A DNA stretch of 64,000 bases, taken from Mycobacterium sp. ACS4054. Lineage in GTDB: Bacteria > Actinomycetota > Actinomycetes > Mycobacteriales > Mycobacteriaceae. The stretch spans positions 1-64,000 of the forward strand of contig NZ_LZHV01000054.1 of assembly GCF_001667275.1 (NCBI RefSeq), in the 5' to 3' direction. The notes under the pieces are model-generated. The model saw only the letters and a list, made by a program, of their open reading frames with translations. It was not told where the DNA came from and searched no databases. The translations under genes were made by a program, and so were the position numbers. Every line of letters begins with the position of its first letter. Positions within the stretch are counted from its first letter, which is position 1. Of the stretch, positions 1 to 10,840 are shown piece after piece.

Positions 1-742
1 CACCGCGGTAGTTGCCGCCGCCGCCGTCACGACCGCCGGGCCCGCCGGGGCGGCCACCGCCGGGCCGCGGGGCGCCGGGCCGGGCGGGGCGGCCCTGACC
101 AGCGGCGCCGCCCGGACGGGGCGGCATGTTGCCGGGCGAGGCGCCCGGACGCGCGCCGCCGGGCCGGGGCGCCCCGGGGCGGGGCACCGGACGCGGGATC
201 GGCCGGTCGACGGGCTGCGCGGAAGAGAACGGGTTGTTGCCGACGCGCGGGGTGCGCACGCCGGGCTTCGGCGCCGGGCCGGGCCGCGGGCCGGGCGTCA
301 TGCCCGGCTGGGGGCCGGGCTGGGCGGCCGGCTGCCCGGGCGCGGGCGGCTTCGGCTGTCCGGGCGCGGGGCGGCCGGGCACCGGGCCGGGGCGCGCGGG
401 GGCTTCCGTCGATCCGGACGGCGGCGCGGCGGCGGTCGCCGTCGCGGCGGGCGCGCCGCTCGCCTCGCCGTTACCGATGGCCTTGTCGAGCGCCTGGTCG
501 AGCGACTTGTCCGGGCCCCTGGCGGGCGCCCCCGAACCGGACTTGGCCGCCTTGGCCGCGGTCTTCTCCGGGGCGGCCTTGCCGCCGCCGAAGGATTCGC
601 GCAGCCGGCGAGCGACGGGGGCCTCCACCGTCGACGATGCGGATTTTACGAATTCGCCCTGTTCATTCAGCCGGGCGAGGACTTCCTTGCTGGTGACACC
701 GAGTTCCTTAGCCAACTCGTGTACGCGGGCCTTACCTGCCAC
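1..742 (-). CDS. infB: Translation initiation factor IF-2, N-terminal part (cut by window edge)
   Basis: This is the N-terminal part of the GTPase that brings initiator tRNA to the 30S subunit. The GTP-binding domains lie beyond the left edge. A GTG start at 742 follows an AGGAG-type ribosome binding site. The first residues, [20 protein letters not shown], match the IF2 N-terminal helical domain of mycobacteria. After about residue 45 the protein becomes rich in Gly, Pro, Ala and Arg with repeated GRPGG-like units, typical of the disordered linker in actinobacterial IF2. It is last in a leftward set rimP-nusA-ylxR-infB. Confidence is high because both the N-terminus and the neighbours fit. 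Confidence 0.95.
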   Translation of the reverse strand, partial: MAGKARVHELAKELGVTSKEVLARLNEQGEFVKSASSTVEAPVARRLRESFGGGKAAPEKTAAKAAKSGSGAPARGPDKSLDQALDKAIGNGEASGAPAATATAAAPPSGSTEAPARPGPVPGRPAPGQPKPPAPGQPAAQPGPQPGMTPGPRPGPAPKPGVRTPRVGNNPFSSAQPVDRPIPRPVPRPGAPRPGGARPGASPGNMPPRPGGAAGQGRPARPGAPRPGGGRPGGPGGRDGGGGNYRG

Positions 743-805
743 TACATCTCCTGTCTATGAGGCGACAGACGTGGGGCCGCGCCTCGGTTTAGCTATGACA
801 CATTG

Positions 806-1189
806 TCATCGGGACTTCACGGTGTGCTCATGTTCTTTGCTGCCTCTTCTGTTGGTACCGAGGGGATCGGGTGCGCCTAGTGACTCTAGGTGCTCGACCA
901 CCGCGGACACGTCCGGGGAACCGGCGATGCGCAGCGCTCTGGTGAAAGCCCGCCGCCGAATCGCCTGTTGCACGCACTGCGGTTCGGGGTGCAGCCACGC
1001 ACCCCGCCCCGGCAGGCTACTCCTGGTGTCGACGATCACGGCATATCCGCCGTTCCCGTCCGACACAGCCGCTACGCGAAGCAGTTCGACGGCCAACCCT
1101 CGCTTCCGGCACCCGACGCACGTGCGGACTGGTCCGTCCACACATTTGTGCGCCCTGGTTTCGGGTGCCGAAGGTTCGCGCTGGATCAC
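806..1189 (-). CDS. ylxR: YlxR/DUF448 family nucleic-acid binding protein
   Basis: A small basic protein of the YlxR family, usually encoded between nusA and infB and thought to bind RNA or act in gene regulation. The family motif is visible as RTCVGCRKRG near residue 22, followed by GRGAWLHPEPQCVQQA and RRAFTRAL. The 127 residues include an N-terminal extension; a shorter start nearer the RTCVGC motif is possible, and I recall the M. tuberculosis homologue being annotated at about 99 residues. It lies 95 bp after nusA and 63 bp before infB on the same strand. Confidence 0.88.
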   Translation of the reverse strand: MIQREPSAPETRAHKCVDGPVRTCVGCRKRGLAVELLRVAAVSDGNGGYAVIVDTRSSLPGRGAWLHPEPQCVQQAIRRRAFTRALRIAGSPDVSAVVEHLESLGAPDPLGTNRRGSKEHEHTVKSR

Positions 1190-1283
1190 GGCTCAGTCTA
1201 GCGTCACTTACCCGATGGTCAGAACCGCCCGAGGGTGCGGGCCGCTCTCCCCGGCGACGCGGCCGTCCGGTCGGTTTGCCGCG

Positions 1284-2339
1284 CTAGCGGTCGTGCGCCC
1301 CCGGATGGGGGGCGCCGCGCTCGGGGTGGGCCTGCGAATGCGCGTCGGATGCACCCGGCGTATCGCCGCGGATGTCGATGCGCCACCCGGTGAGCCGGGC
1401 CGCCAACCGCGCGTTCTGGCCCTCCTTGCCGATGGCCAGGGAAAGCTGGAAATCGGGCACCACCACGCGGGCGGCCCGGGCGTTCTGGTCGATGATCGAC
1501 ACGGACACCACCTTGGCCGGCGACAACGCGTTGGCGACGAAGCGGGAAGGGTCTTCGTCGTAGTCGATGATGTCGATCTTCTCCCCGGAGAGCTCGCTCA
1601 TCACGTTGCGGACCCGCTGGCCCATCGGGCCGATGCAGGCCCCTTTCGCGTTCAGGCCGGAGACGTTGGATTTCACCGCGATCTTGGAGCGATGGCCGGC
1701 CTCGCGGGCCACCGCCACGATCTCGACCGAACCGTCGGCGATCTCGGGGACCTCGAGGGAGAACAATTTGCGCACCAGGTTGGGGTGCGTCCGCGACAGC
1801 GTGATCAGCGGCTCGCGCGACCCGCGGGTCACCCCGATCACGTAGCAGCGCACCCGGTTGCCGTGCTCGTAGCTTTCGCCGGGCACCTGTTCGGCGGCCG
1901 GGATGACCCCCTCGGACGCCTTGGTCTCGGTGCCCATTCGGACCACGACCAGACCGCGGGCGTTGGCGCGGCTGTCGCGCTGGATGACGCCCGCGACGAT
2001 CTCGCCCTCGCGGGTGGAGAACTCGCCGTAGGTGCGCTCGTTTTCGGCGTCCCGGAACCGCTGCAGCATGACCTGACGCGCGGTGGTCGCGGCGATGCGG
2101 CCGAAACCCTCGGGGGTGTCGTCCCATTCGCTGATCACGTTGCCGTCGTCGTCGGTCTCGCGGGCGACGACGCGCACCACACCGGTCTTGCGGTCGATCT
2201 CGATGCGCGCGTCGTTCTGGTGGCCCTCGGTGTGCCGGTAGGCGGTGAGCAGCGCCGACTTGATTGTCTCGAGCAGCTCGTTGACCGAAATGCCCCGATC
2301 CACCTCGATGGCGTGCAGCGCGGCCATGTCGATGTTCAT
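1284..2339 (-). CDS. nusA: Transcription termination/antitermination factor NusA
   Basis: NusA binds RNA polymerase and nascent RNA and modulates pausing, termination and rRNA antitermination. The start [19 protein letters not shown] and the 351-residue length match mycobacterial NusA. The order is an N-terminal polymerase-binding domain (about 1-105), an S1 domain ([12 protein letters not shown] onward, about 110-185), then two KH domains containing [15 protein letters not shown] and [19 protein letters not shown]. As in other actinobacteria the C-terminal acidic repeats are absent. Its ATG overlaps the rimP stop by the ATGA junction, indicating translational coupling. Confidence 0.97.
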   Translation of the reverse strand: MNIDMAALHAIEVDRGISVNELLETIKSALLTAYRHTEGHQNDARIEIDRKTGVVRVVARETDDDGNVISEWDDTPEGFGRIAATTARQVMLQRFRDAENERTYGEFSTREGEIVAGVIQRDSRANARGLVVVRMGTETKASEGVIPAAEQVPGESYEHGNRVRCYVIGVTRGSREPLITLSRTHPNLVRKLFSLEVPEIADGSVEIVAVAREAGHRSKIAVKSNVSGLNAKGACIGPMGQRVRNVMSELSGEKIDIIDYDEDPSRFVANALSPAKVVSVSIIDQNARAARVVVPDFQLSLAIGKEGQNARLAARLTGWRIDIRGDTPGASDAHSQAHPERGAPHPGAHDR

Positions 2340-2863
2340 GCTCCGGCCTCCGTCCTGTCGGCCCGGCCCGCGAGCTCCAACTCCGCCTGGGCTGGCGGCG
2401 AAAACTCCACCTGGACAACGGCTTTGGCGATATCGGCGAGCGGAATTTCGCGCACCGTGTAGTCGCGGCCCTGGCGAACCACGAGCGCGACGGCGTGGTC
2501 CCGGGTCTCCCCGACCCGGCCGGTCATGCGGGAACCGTCCGCCAGGTCGACGTCCACCTTGCGGCCGCGGGCACGACGGAAGTGCTTTTCGCTGGTCAGC
2601 GGGCGTTCCACGCCCGGGGAACTCACCTCGAGGACGTAGCGGTCCCGGATTCCGCCGAGGCCGTCCAGCAAAGTCGACGCGGAGCGTGACAGGTCCGCGA
2701 TGGTGTCCAGGTCAAGGGCTTTGTCACCGTCGGCGACGACCATGATCCGCGGCGGGCGCGTGCGGGCGTCGATGACCACGTCTTCGATCTCATATCCCGC
2801 GCGCGCGAACTCTCCACCGAGTAGCTCGATCACCTGCGTCTGCGAAGGTAGCCCGGTGGTCAC
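2336..2863 (-). CDS. rimP: Ribosome maturation factor RimP
   Basis: RimP assists 30S subunit maturation. The frame stays open far upstream, but the GTG at 2863 is chosen: it follows a GAGGAG ribosome binding site and gives [20 protein letters not shown], a family-like N-terminus. The product is 175 residues, with the conserved central segment [14 protein letters not shown] and a C-terminal SH3-like part ([14 protein letters not shown]). It is first in the leftward rimP-nusA-ylxR-infB series and overlaps nusA by four bases. Residues read upstream of 2863 have no family character. Confidence 0.93.
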   Translation of the reverse strand: MTTGLPSQTQVIELLGGEFARAGYEIEDVVIDARTRPPRIMVVADGDKALDLDTIADLSRSASTLLDGLGGIRDRYVLEVSSPGVERPLTSEKHFRRARGRKVDVDLADGSRMTGRVGETRDHAVALVVRQGRDYTVREIPLADIAKAVVQVEFSPPAQAELELAGRADRTEAGA

Positions 2864-3067
2864 GGCGAGCTCCTCATCTTGAGTTGTCCGGTCAGCTGGA
2901 GGGCGTCGCCGCCCCGCTGGCTTGCGGGCGGCTCCAGTGTCCCGGCGGAACGCGAGGGCTGCCGTTCCGCGAGAGCCAGCTATCAACGATACGCCAGGAT
3001 TCGCGTCTGACGGCCGGATCGCGTCCTGGCTTCGTACCCACCGCCGCAGCGATGGCAGGATGTGTTT

Positions 3068-3604
3068 GTGTCTAGCGCAGTTCCCGTCGTCAACCGGCGG
3101 GGTGTGCTCGCCGGCGGCGCGGCTCTGGCTGCGCTCGGGGCCCTCACCTCCGCCTGCGGCGAGTCCCCGCCCAAGCCCCCGGCCGTCGAAGAGTTGCTGG
3201 GCCCGTTGGATCAGGCCCGCAAGGACAGCGCGCTGGCCGGCGCGGCCGCGGCGGCCGTCGGCAATCCGCCGCAGATAGCCGCCGCGCTGACGGTGGTCGC
3301 CAGCCAGCGCGCCGCGCACGCCCGCGCCCTGTCCACGGAGATCTCGCGGGCCGCCGGCAAGATCACCAGCTCGTCGACGAGCGAGACCGCCACCCCGAGC
3401 CCGAGCGCGGCCGAACCGGCGGGTCCGCCGCCGCCCCCGCCCCCGGTGTCCGACGTGATCAACGCGTTGCGTGCCTCGGCGGACAGCGCCAGCCGCCTGG
3501 TGGCGGGCGAATCCGGCTACCGCGCGGGGCTGCTCGCGTCGATCATCGCGTCGTGCACGGCGTCGTACACGGTCGCCCTGGTGCCCGGGGGCCCGTCGAT
3601 ATGA
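3068..3604 (+). CDS. Probable exported Ala-rich lipoprotein, unknown function (Rv2843-like)
   Basis: An exported protein of about 178 residues. The N-terminus carries a twin-arginine-like stretch ([20 protein letters not shown]) and then a possible lipobox ending at SAC, so the mature protein may be a lipoprotein. The mature part is alanine-rich and helical, with a proline run (PPPPPPP) near residue 120. The GTG at 3068 is preferred because AGGA lies seven bases upstream; a GTG at 3062 would be too close. It overlaps the next gene by ATGA, so the two are co-translated and probably act together. The position and pairing recall Rv2843-Rv2844. No enzymatic motif is seen. Confidence 0.75.
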   Translation: MSSAVPVVNRRGVLAGGAALAALGALTSACGESPPKPPAVEELLGPLDQARKDSALAGAAAAAVGNPPQIAAALTVVASQRAAHARALSTEISRAAGKITSSSTSETATPSPSAAEPAGPPPPPPPVSDVINALRASADSASRLVAGESGYRAGLLASIIASCTASYTVALVPGGPSI

Positions 3605-4047
3605 GCTCCGGTAAGGACGCCGACAACGCGGCATTGTGCGACGCGCTGGCCATCGAACACTCGACGATCTACGGCTACGGCATGGTCTCGGCGCTGTCGC
3701 CGCCCAGCGTGAACGGCATGGTGGTGGAGGCCCTGTTACAGCACCGCCAGCGCCGCGACGACGTGATCGCGATGCTGACCGCCCGCAAGGTCAACGCCCC
3801 GGTCGCCGCCCCCGGTTACCAGCTGCCGATGCTGATCGGCAGCGCCGCGGACGCGGCGCGCCTGGCCGCCCGGATGGAGAACGACTGCGCGTCGGCCTGG
3901 CGGGTGGTGATCGAGCACGCCGAGACGGCCGACGACCGCGCGTTCGCCGCGACGGCGCTGACGCAGAGCGCCGTGATGGCCGCCCGCTGGAACCGCGTGC
4001 TGGGCGCCTGGCCCATCACGACGAGCTTCCCGGGAGGAAACGACTAG
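3601..4047 (+). CDS. DUF4439 ferritin-like protein (Rv2844-like)
   Basis: A 148-residue, almost wholly helical protein of the DUF4439 ferritin-like type. Visible elements are [20 protein letters not shown] at residues 16-35, then [12 protein letters not shown], and later helices with [16 protein letters not shown]. The E19/H20 and H48 to D53 positions resemble a ferritin-like helix pair, but I cannot show that a di-iron site is complete. The start ATG overlaps the stop of the upstream lipoprotein gene, so a membrane-associated pair is likely. The function is unknown. Confidence 0.78.
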   Translation: MSSGKDADNAALCDALAIEHSTIYGYGMVSALSPPSVNGMVVEALLQHRQRRDDVIAMLTARKVNAPVAAPGYQLPMLIGSAADAARLAARMENDCASAWRVVIEHAETADDRAFAATALTQSAVMAARWNRVLGAWPITTSFPGGND

Positions 4048-4068
4048 CGCCGCAAGGAGTTTGGAGCG

Positions 4069-5817
<1,749 letters not shown>

Positions 5818-5825
5818 AGCGGGCC

Positions 5826-5831
5826 AGCCTA
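5826..5831 (-). promoter_or_regulatory. Candidate -10 element for proS (near-leaderless)
   Basis: On the minus strand TAGGCT (TANNNT type) lies eight bases before the proS GTG at 5817. Transcription would start within about two bases of the start codon. No strong -35 is seen, which is usual in mycobacteria. Confidence 0.35.
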
Positions 5832-5938
5832 ACCGGTCGGGGGTTCAGCGATGGCGGGCGCTCACGTCGGGCGAGGACCACATGGTTCCCGGCCCGCTAC
5901 GGCACGCCCGCTACGGCGTAGAAGCGAAATCCGTTGAG

Positions 5939-7531
5939 CTACAGCTCGCCGGCGTCGATCGCTTCCTTCACCTCTTGCGCGTGGGCCACCTGCTCCGGCG
6001 TGTAGCCGATCAACAGGGCCGCACCGCCGACGATGACGGCCACGCCGGCCACCCACAGCAGGCCGTAGGTATAGCCCTGATCGAGCGCATGCAACTGGAG
6101 GTCGTTCATGACCTTCACCGGGCCGGTGGTGCCGCCCAGGTACAGCGTGCGCGAGGTGATCACGGCCTGGATGACGGCCAGCACCAGCGGTCCGCCGAGG
6201 CTCTGCAGCATCAACGCGATCGCCGACACCGGGCCGATCTGGTCGAAACCGACCCCGGCGATGGCCGACAGCGTCAGCGGGACAACGCAGATGCCGATGC
6301 CGATACCGCCGACGATGATCGGCAGCACCAGGTTGGGGAAATAGGGCACGCCGCGGTGCATGAAGGCCCAGCCGTAAAGCATTGCCCAGAACAGCAGGAC
6401 GCCGCCGCCGATCGTCAGCACCCGGGGCGAGAACCGCGACACCAGCTGGGAGGAGACGCCCAGGCCGATCCCCATCGCGATGACGAACGGAATGAAGCCG
6501 ACGCCCGCGCGCAGCGCGCTGTAGCCGAGGATGTCCTGCACGTACAGGCCGATGCAGACGGTCAGGCTGAACATCAGCCCGCCGGCCAGGAAGATCGCGG
6601 CGAAGGTCACCAGCCGGTTGCGGTCGCGGAAGAGACTGAATGGGACGACGGGGTTTTCGGCCGTGCGCTCCACGATGACGAAGGCCAGCGCGGCGGCCAG
6701 CGCGACGACACCCGAGGCGATGGTGGTGATCGACACCCAGCCCTTCTCCGGTCCCATCGAGAAGGCGTAGACGGCGGCGGTGCACGCCAGGGTGGCGAGC
6801 ATGGCGCCGGTGGCGTCGAGCTTCATCCGCTCGCGGTTGGTCTCGCGCAGCGCGGTGCGGGCCAGGTAGATCATCACCAGCCCGATCGGCACGTTCACCA
6901 GGAAGGCCAGCCGCCAGGACACCTCGGTCAGCGCCCCGCCGACCACCAGGCCCATCACCGAACCGATGGCCGTCATCGCGGCGAACACCGCCGTCGCGAA
7001 GTTACGGGCCGGGCCCTTGGGGAACGTGGTCGCGACGAGCGCCAAGCCCGTCGGCGAGGCGATGGCCGACCCGACGCCCTGGGAGAGCCGCGCGATGACC
7101 ATCGTCGCCTCGTCCCAGGCGACCGCGCACAGCACCGAGGAAATGGTGAACAGCGCGACGCCGACGATGAAGGTGCGCTTGCGTCCGATGGTGTCGCCCA
7201 GCCGGCCGCCCAACAGCATCAGGCCGCCGAAGGTGAGCACATACGCGGTGATCACCCAGCTGCGGCCGGCATCCGAGAGGCTCAGCTCGTTCTGGATCCT
7301 AGGCAGCGCCACGATGGCAACGGTGCTGTCCATGGTCGCCAGCAACTGCATACCGCCGATGGCGATCACGGCCGCGATGAAGCGACGCGAAGGCAGCCAG
7401 GCCGGGTAGTACTTGCTGAGGCGCGTGGAGGCGGTCTCCGCCGGGCGCTCGGCGCGCACCGGGGCCGGACGATCGGGGCGCGCGGACGCGAATTTCCGCA
7501 CCGCGCGCTCACTGTCGTTGAGGGCCGTCAT
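5939..7531 (-). CDS. efpA: EfpA-type major facilitator efflux transporter
   Basis: A 14-helix drug:H+ antiporter of the QacA/EfpA group in the inner membrane. The 530 residues begin with a soluble stretch of about 50 residues and then hydrophobic helices. Family motifs are visible: MDSTVAIVALPRIQNELSLS in helix 1 (motif D1), LGGRLGDTIGRKRTF (motif A) and a motif C-like region (GSVMGLVVGGALTEVSWRLA). M. tuberculosis efpA is associated with tolerance to several drugs and with lipid homeostasis. It lies 33 bp after cysG on the same strand but may have its own promoter. Confidence 0.95.
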   Translation of the reverse strand: MTALNDSERAVRKFASARPDRPAPVRAERPAETASTRLSKYYPAWLPSRRFIAAVIAIGGMQLLATMDSTVAIVALPRIQNELSLSDAGRSWVITAYVLTFGGLMLLGGRLGDTIGRKRTFIVGVALFTISSVLCAVAWDEATMVIARLSQGVGSAIASPTGLALVATTFPKGPARNFATAVFAAMTAIGSVMGLVVGGALTEVSWRLAFLVNVPIGLVMIYLARTALRETNRERMKLDATGAMLATLACTAAVYAFSMGPEKGWVSITTIASGVVALAAALAFVIVERTAENPVVPFSLFRDRNRLVTFAAIFLAGGLMFSLTVCIGLYVQDILGYSALRAGVGFIPFVIAMGIGLGVSSQLVSRFSPRVLTIGGGVLLFWAMLYGWAFMHRGVPYFPNLVLPIIVGGIGIGICVVPLTLSAIAGVGFDQIGPVSAIALMLQSLGGPLVLAVIQAVITSRTLYLGGTTGPVKVMNDLQLHALDQGYTYGLLWVAGVAVIVGGAALLIGYTPEQVAHAQEVKEAIDAGEL

Positions 7532-7550
7532 AAAGGGTTACCTTACAGTA

Positions 7551-7560
7551 ATCTTAAGAT
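7551..7560. promoter_or_regulatory. 10-bp palindrome and possible -10 before efpA
   Basis: The perfect palindrome ATCTTAAGAT lies about 20 bases upstream of the efpA start, in an AT-rich spot within a GC-rich region. On the minus strand it holds TAAGAT, which fits a -10 element. It could be a promoter, an operator, or both. No clear -35 is present. Confidence 0.3.
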
Positions 7561-7564
7561 CCGT

Positions 7565-8770
7565 TTAAAGCCCGAAGGCCGCCACCGGCCCGATCACGAT
7601 GATCGCGGGAGGTCGGATGCCCTCGGCGCGGATCTTTTCGGGCGTGTCGGCAAGGGTGGCCCGCAAAGTCTGCTGTTCGGCCGTCGTGCCGTGCTGGACC
7701 ACCAACACCGGCGTATCCGCAGGTCGACCACCTTTTATCAAAGCGTCGGCGAAAAGCTCGATGCGTTCGACGGCCATCAGCAAAACGATGGTGCCCGACA
7801 ATGCGGCCAGCGCATTCCAATTCACTAACGATTCGGGGTGATCGGGCGCCAGATGCCCGCTGACCACGACGAATTCGTGATTTATCGCCCGATGCGTAAC
7901 CGGAACGCCCGCCAGGGCGGGCACTCCTATGGCACTTGTCACACCCGGGACCACGATGACCGGGATCCCGGCGTCCACGCACGCCTGCACTTCCTCGTAG
8001 CCGCGGGCGAAGACGAACGGGTCCCCGCCCTTGAGCCGGACGACGAACTTTCCGGACCGAGCCCGCTCGATCATGACGTCGTTGATCGCGTCCTGGGCCA
8101 TCGCCCGCCCGTAGGGGATCTTGGCCGCGTCGATCACCTCCACGTGCGGCGGCAGCTCGGCCAGCAGCTCCGGTGGCGCGAGCCGGTCGGCGACGACGAC
8201 GTCGGCGTGGGCCAGCAGGCGCCGCCCGCGCACCGTGATCAGTTCGGGGTCGCCGGGGCCGCCGCCGACGAGCGCCACCCCGCCGCGCACGACGTCGGAG
8301 GTCACCGCGCTGTCCACGGTGATGACCCCGGTCTGCAGCGCCTCCCGGATGGCCGAGCGGATTGCCGCGGAGCGGCGGTGCTCGCCGCCGGCCAGCACCC
8401 CGACCGATAACCCCTCATAACGGAAGGACGCCGGGGTCACCGCGGTCCCCTCCACGGCGATGTCGGCGCGGACGCAGAAGAGGTGGCGGCGTTCGGCCTC
8501 GGCGACGACGGCCGCGTTCACTTCCGGGTCGTTGGTGGCGGCGATCGCGTACCAGGCCCCGTCGAGGTCACCGTCGCGGTATTCGCGCAGGGACAACGTG
8601 ATTCCGGTCATCGCCTCGACCGACCTGGTGGCGCTGCGGGAGATGACGTGAACGTCCGCGCCGCTGGCGATCAGCAGGGGCAGCCGGCGTTGGGCGACCG
8701 AGCCGCCGCCGACCACGACGACCTTCTTGCCGGCCAGCCGCAGTCCGGCGAGGTAGGCGTTCTCGGTCAC
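7565..8770 (-). CDS. cysG: Siroheme synthase CysG (precorrin-2 dehydrogenase + uroporphyrinogen-III methyltransferase)
   Basis: A bifunctional enzyme making precorrin-2 and sirohydrochlorin for siroheme and cobalamin. Residues 1-150 are the NAD-dependent dehydrogenase/ferrochelatase part, with GKKVVVVGGGSVAQRRLPLL. Residues from about 160 are the SAM-dependent methyltransferase, with ALVGGGPGDPELITVRG, VVRLKGGDPFVFARGYEE and VVPGVTSAIGVPALAGVPVT. The 401 residues, starting with GTG, are shorter than E. coli CysG (457). It is downstream of cobB-cobO on the same strand, so the block links early tetrapyrrole steps with corrin chemistry. Confidence 0.95.
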   Translation of the reverse strand: MTENAYLAGLRLAGKKVVVVGGGSVAQRRLPLLIASGADVHVISRSATRSVEAMTGITLSLREYRDGDLDGAWYAIAATNDPEVNAAVVAEAERRHLFCVRADIAVEGTAVTPASFRYEGLSVGVLAGGEHRRSAAIRSAIREALQTGVITVDSAVTSDVVRGGVALVGGGPGDPELITVRGRRLLAHADVVVADRLAPPELLAELPPHVEVIDAAKIPYGRAMAQDAINDVMIERARSGKFVVRLKGGDPFVFARGYEEVQACVDAGIPVIVVPGVTSAIGVPALAGVPVTHRAINHEFVVVSGHLAPDHPESLVNWNALAALSGTIVLLMAVERIELFADALIKGGRPADTPVLVVQHGTTAEQQTLRATLADTPEKIRAEGIRPPAIIVIGPVAAFGL

Positions 8771-8837
8771 CGGGCAAGCCTAGTGGCGATCGCGAGCGCG
8801 GCGGGACGCCGGGCGCTGCGGGTCGCCACCATCAGAA

Positions 8838-10214
8838 CTAGTGGCGATCGCCGCCGCGGCGGGCGGCGGCGTGCGCGACGAACCGCGAGACCGCTTCCGG
8901 CGCGGCAGCCGGGTGGGTGTGCAGATACGACGCGTGCACGCCGCCGTACACCACGCCGTCGCGCACGGCGTCCACCCCGGCACCCCGGTACACCCAGGCG
9001 GGCTGGTAGCTATCGGTGAAAGTGACTGCGGTGCGGTGGAATTCGTGCCCGACCGCGCGCTGTCCGGCGCGATACAGCGGCGAATCGGCGACGGCCACGG
9101 CGTCGCGATAGGCCAGCGTCAGGTGCGGCGTGAACCGCGCCGACCCGGCCAGCACGCCGCACATCGGGTAGCCGTCGAGTTCGGTGGCCAGGTAGATGAG
9201 GCCGGCGCATTCGGCGTGAATGGGCGCGCCGGCGGCGGCCAGCTCGTTGATCTGCCGGCGCACGACGTCGTTGGCCGAGAGCTCCGCGGTGAACTGTTCC
9301 GGAAACCCGCCGGGCAGCAGCACCGCGTCCGTGCCGTCCGGCAACGGGTCGGCCAGCGGGTCGAATTCGACCACCTCGGCACCCGCGGCCTGAAGCAACT
9401 CGGCATGCTCGGCGTAGCCGAAGCTGAACGCCTTTCCCGCCGCCATCGCCACGGTGGCCCGCGCGCCGGGAGCCTCGCCCGCCGCCGTCGCCGGGTCCCA
9501 CGCAGGGCCGGGGCGGCTCGCCGCCACCGCCGCCACGGCCGTCAGGTCGACATGGCGCGCCACCAGGTCGGTCATCGCCTCGACCGCGAGCCGCGCCCGC
9601 CGCCCGTACTCCACCGCTGTCACCAGGCCCAAATACCTTGTCGGGAGCTCCAATTCGGCGGTGCGCGGAATCGCGCCCAGCACCGCGACGCCCGACTGCT
9701 CGCAGGCCTGCCGCAACACCTGTTCGTGCCGGGCCGAGCCGACGCGGTTGAGGATCACGCCGCGGACCCGCGTCGCGGCATCGAACGTCGAAAAGCCGTG
9801 CAGCAGTGCGGCGATGCTGTGGCTCTGGCCGCGTGCGTCGACCACCAGGATGACCGGCGCGCCCAACAGGCCGGCCACGTGGGCGGTGGACCCCTCCGCG
9901 GGGCCGGCGGTGGCGGGACCGATCCGCCCGTCGAAGAGGCCCATCACGCCTTCGATCACTGCGATGTCCGCGCCGTCGGCGCCGTGGGCGTACAGCGGGC
10001 CGACGAGGCTCTCGCCGACCAGCACCGGGTCCAGGTTGCGGCCGGGGCGCCCGGCGGCCAGGCCGTGATAACCGGGGTCGATGAAATCCGGGCCGACCTT
10101 GAACGGCGCCACGGCATGACCGGCGCGCCGCAGGGCGCCGATCAATCCCGTTGCGACGGTGGTCTTTCCGCTGCCCGACGCCGGTGCGGCGACGACCACC
10201 GCGGGGACACTCAC
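8838..10214 (-). CDS. cobB: Cobyrinic acid a,c-diamide synthase
   Basis: Uses ATP and glutamine to amidate the a and c side chains of the corrin ring. The GTG at 10214 overlaps the cobO stop (GTGA) and gives VSVPAVVVAAPASGSGKTTV with a P-loop (ASGSGKTT) at once, as expected. The reading frame is open further upstream, but that sequence only overlaps cobO. The glutamine amidotransferase half carries the nucleophile in HAECAGLIYLATEL (about residue 340) and a C-terminal VGHEFHRTAVTFTD plus GGVHASYLHTH. The product is 458 residues. Confidence 0.95.
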   Translation of the reverse strand: MSVPAVVVAAPASGSGKTTVATGLIGALRRAGHAVAPFKVGPDFIDPGYHGLAAGRPGRNLDPVLVGESLVGPLYAHGADGADIAVIEGVMGLFDGRIGPATAGPAEGSTAHVAGLLGAPVILVVDARGQSHSIAALLHGFSTFDAATRVRGVILNRVGSARHEQVLRQACEQSGVAVLGAIPRTAELELPTRYLGLVTAVEYGRRARLAVEAMTDLVARHVDLTAVAAVAASRPGPAWDPATAAGEAPGARATVAMAAGKAFSFGYAEHAELLQAAGAEVVEFDPLADPLPDGTDAVLLPGGFPEQFTAELSANDVVRRQINELAAAGAPIHAECAGLIYLATELDGYPMCGVLAGSARFTPHLTLAYRDAVAVADSPLYRAGQRAVGHEFHRTAVTFTDSYQPAWVYRGAGVDAVRDGVVYGGVHASYLHTHPAAAPEAVSRFVAHAAARRGGDRH

Positions 10215-10825
10215 CACTCGATGCCCTTCTGCCCCTTGCGGCCCGCGTCCATCGGGTGCTTGATCTTCGTCATCTCGGTCACCAGGTCGGCCGCCTCGAT
10301 CAACCGCTGCGGGGCATCGCGCCCGGTGATGACCACGTGCTGGTGGCCGGGCCGCGCCAGCAGCACGTCCACCACCTCGTCGACGTCCACCCATCCCCAC
10401 TTCAGCGGGTAGGTGAACTCGTCGAGCACGTAGAAGTCGTGGCGCTGCTCGGCCAGCCGGCGCGAGATCTCGGCCCACCCGTCGGCGGCCGCCGCCGCGT
10501 GGTCGAGTTCGCTGCCCGCCTTGCGCGACCAGGACCACCCCGCGCCCATCTTGTGCCATTCGACGGGCCCGCCGATTCGGTGCTCGTCGTGCACGCGGCC
10601 GAGTTGCGCGAAGGCCGACTCCTCGCCCACCTTCCATTTGGCGCTCTTGACGAACTGGAAGACCGCGACGGAAAGCCCGACGTTCCACGCCCGCAACGCC
10701 ATTCCGAACGCGGCCGTCGATTTCCCCTTGCCGGGGCCGGTGTGCACCGCCAGCACCGGGGTGTTGCGCCGGGCCTTGGTGCTCAGCCCGTCGTCGGGCA
10801 CCTGTTGGGGGCGGCCTTGTGGCAT
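10211..10825 (-). CDS. cobO: Cob(I)alamin adenosyltransferase (CobA/CobO type)
   Basis: Transfers the adenosyl group of ATP to Co(I) corrinoids. The 204 residues carry a Walker A-like P-loop (TGPGKGKSTAAFGMALRAW, about residues 29-47), FYVLDEFTYPLKWGWV and VITGRDAPQRLIEAADLVTE, all diagnostic of the family. It overlaps cobB by four bases and follows the chelatase-like gene by 15 bases, so the three genes probably form one transcript. Confidence 0.96.
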   Translation of the reverse strand: MPQGRPQQVPDDGLSTKARRNTPVLAVHTGPGKGKSTAAFGMALRAWNVGLSVAVFQFVKSAKWKVGEESAFAQLGRVHDEHRIGGPVEWHKMGAGWSWSRKAGSELDHAAAAADGWAEISRRLAEQRHDFYVLDEFTYPLKWGWVDVDEVVDVLLARPGHQHVVITGRDAPQRLIEAADLVTEMTKIKHPMDAGRKGQKGIEW

Positions 10826-10840
10826 CGGCGAATACCTTTC

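Noticed and set aside
126..2462. Long rightward open frame of 778 codons across infB, ylxR and nusA
   Set aside because: It is antisense to three clearly recognised genes and low in complexity; long open frames arise by chance at this GC content.
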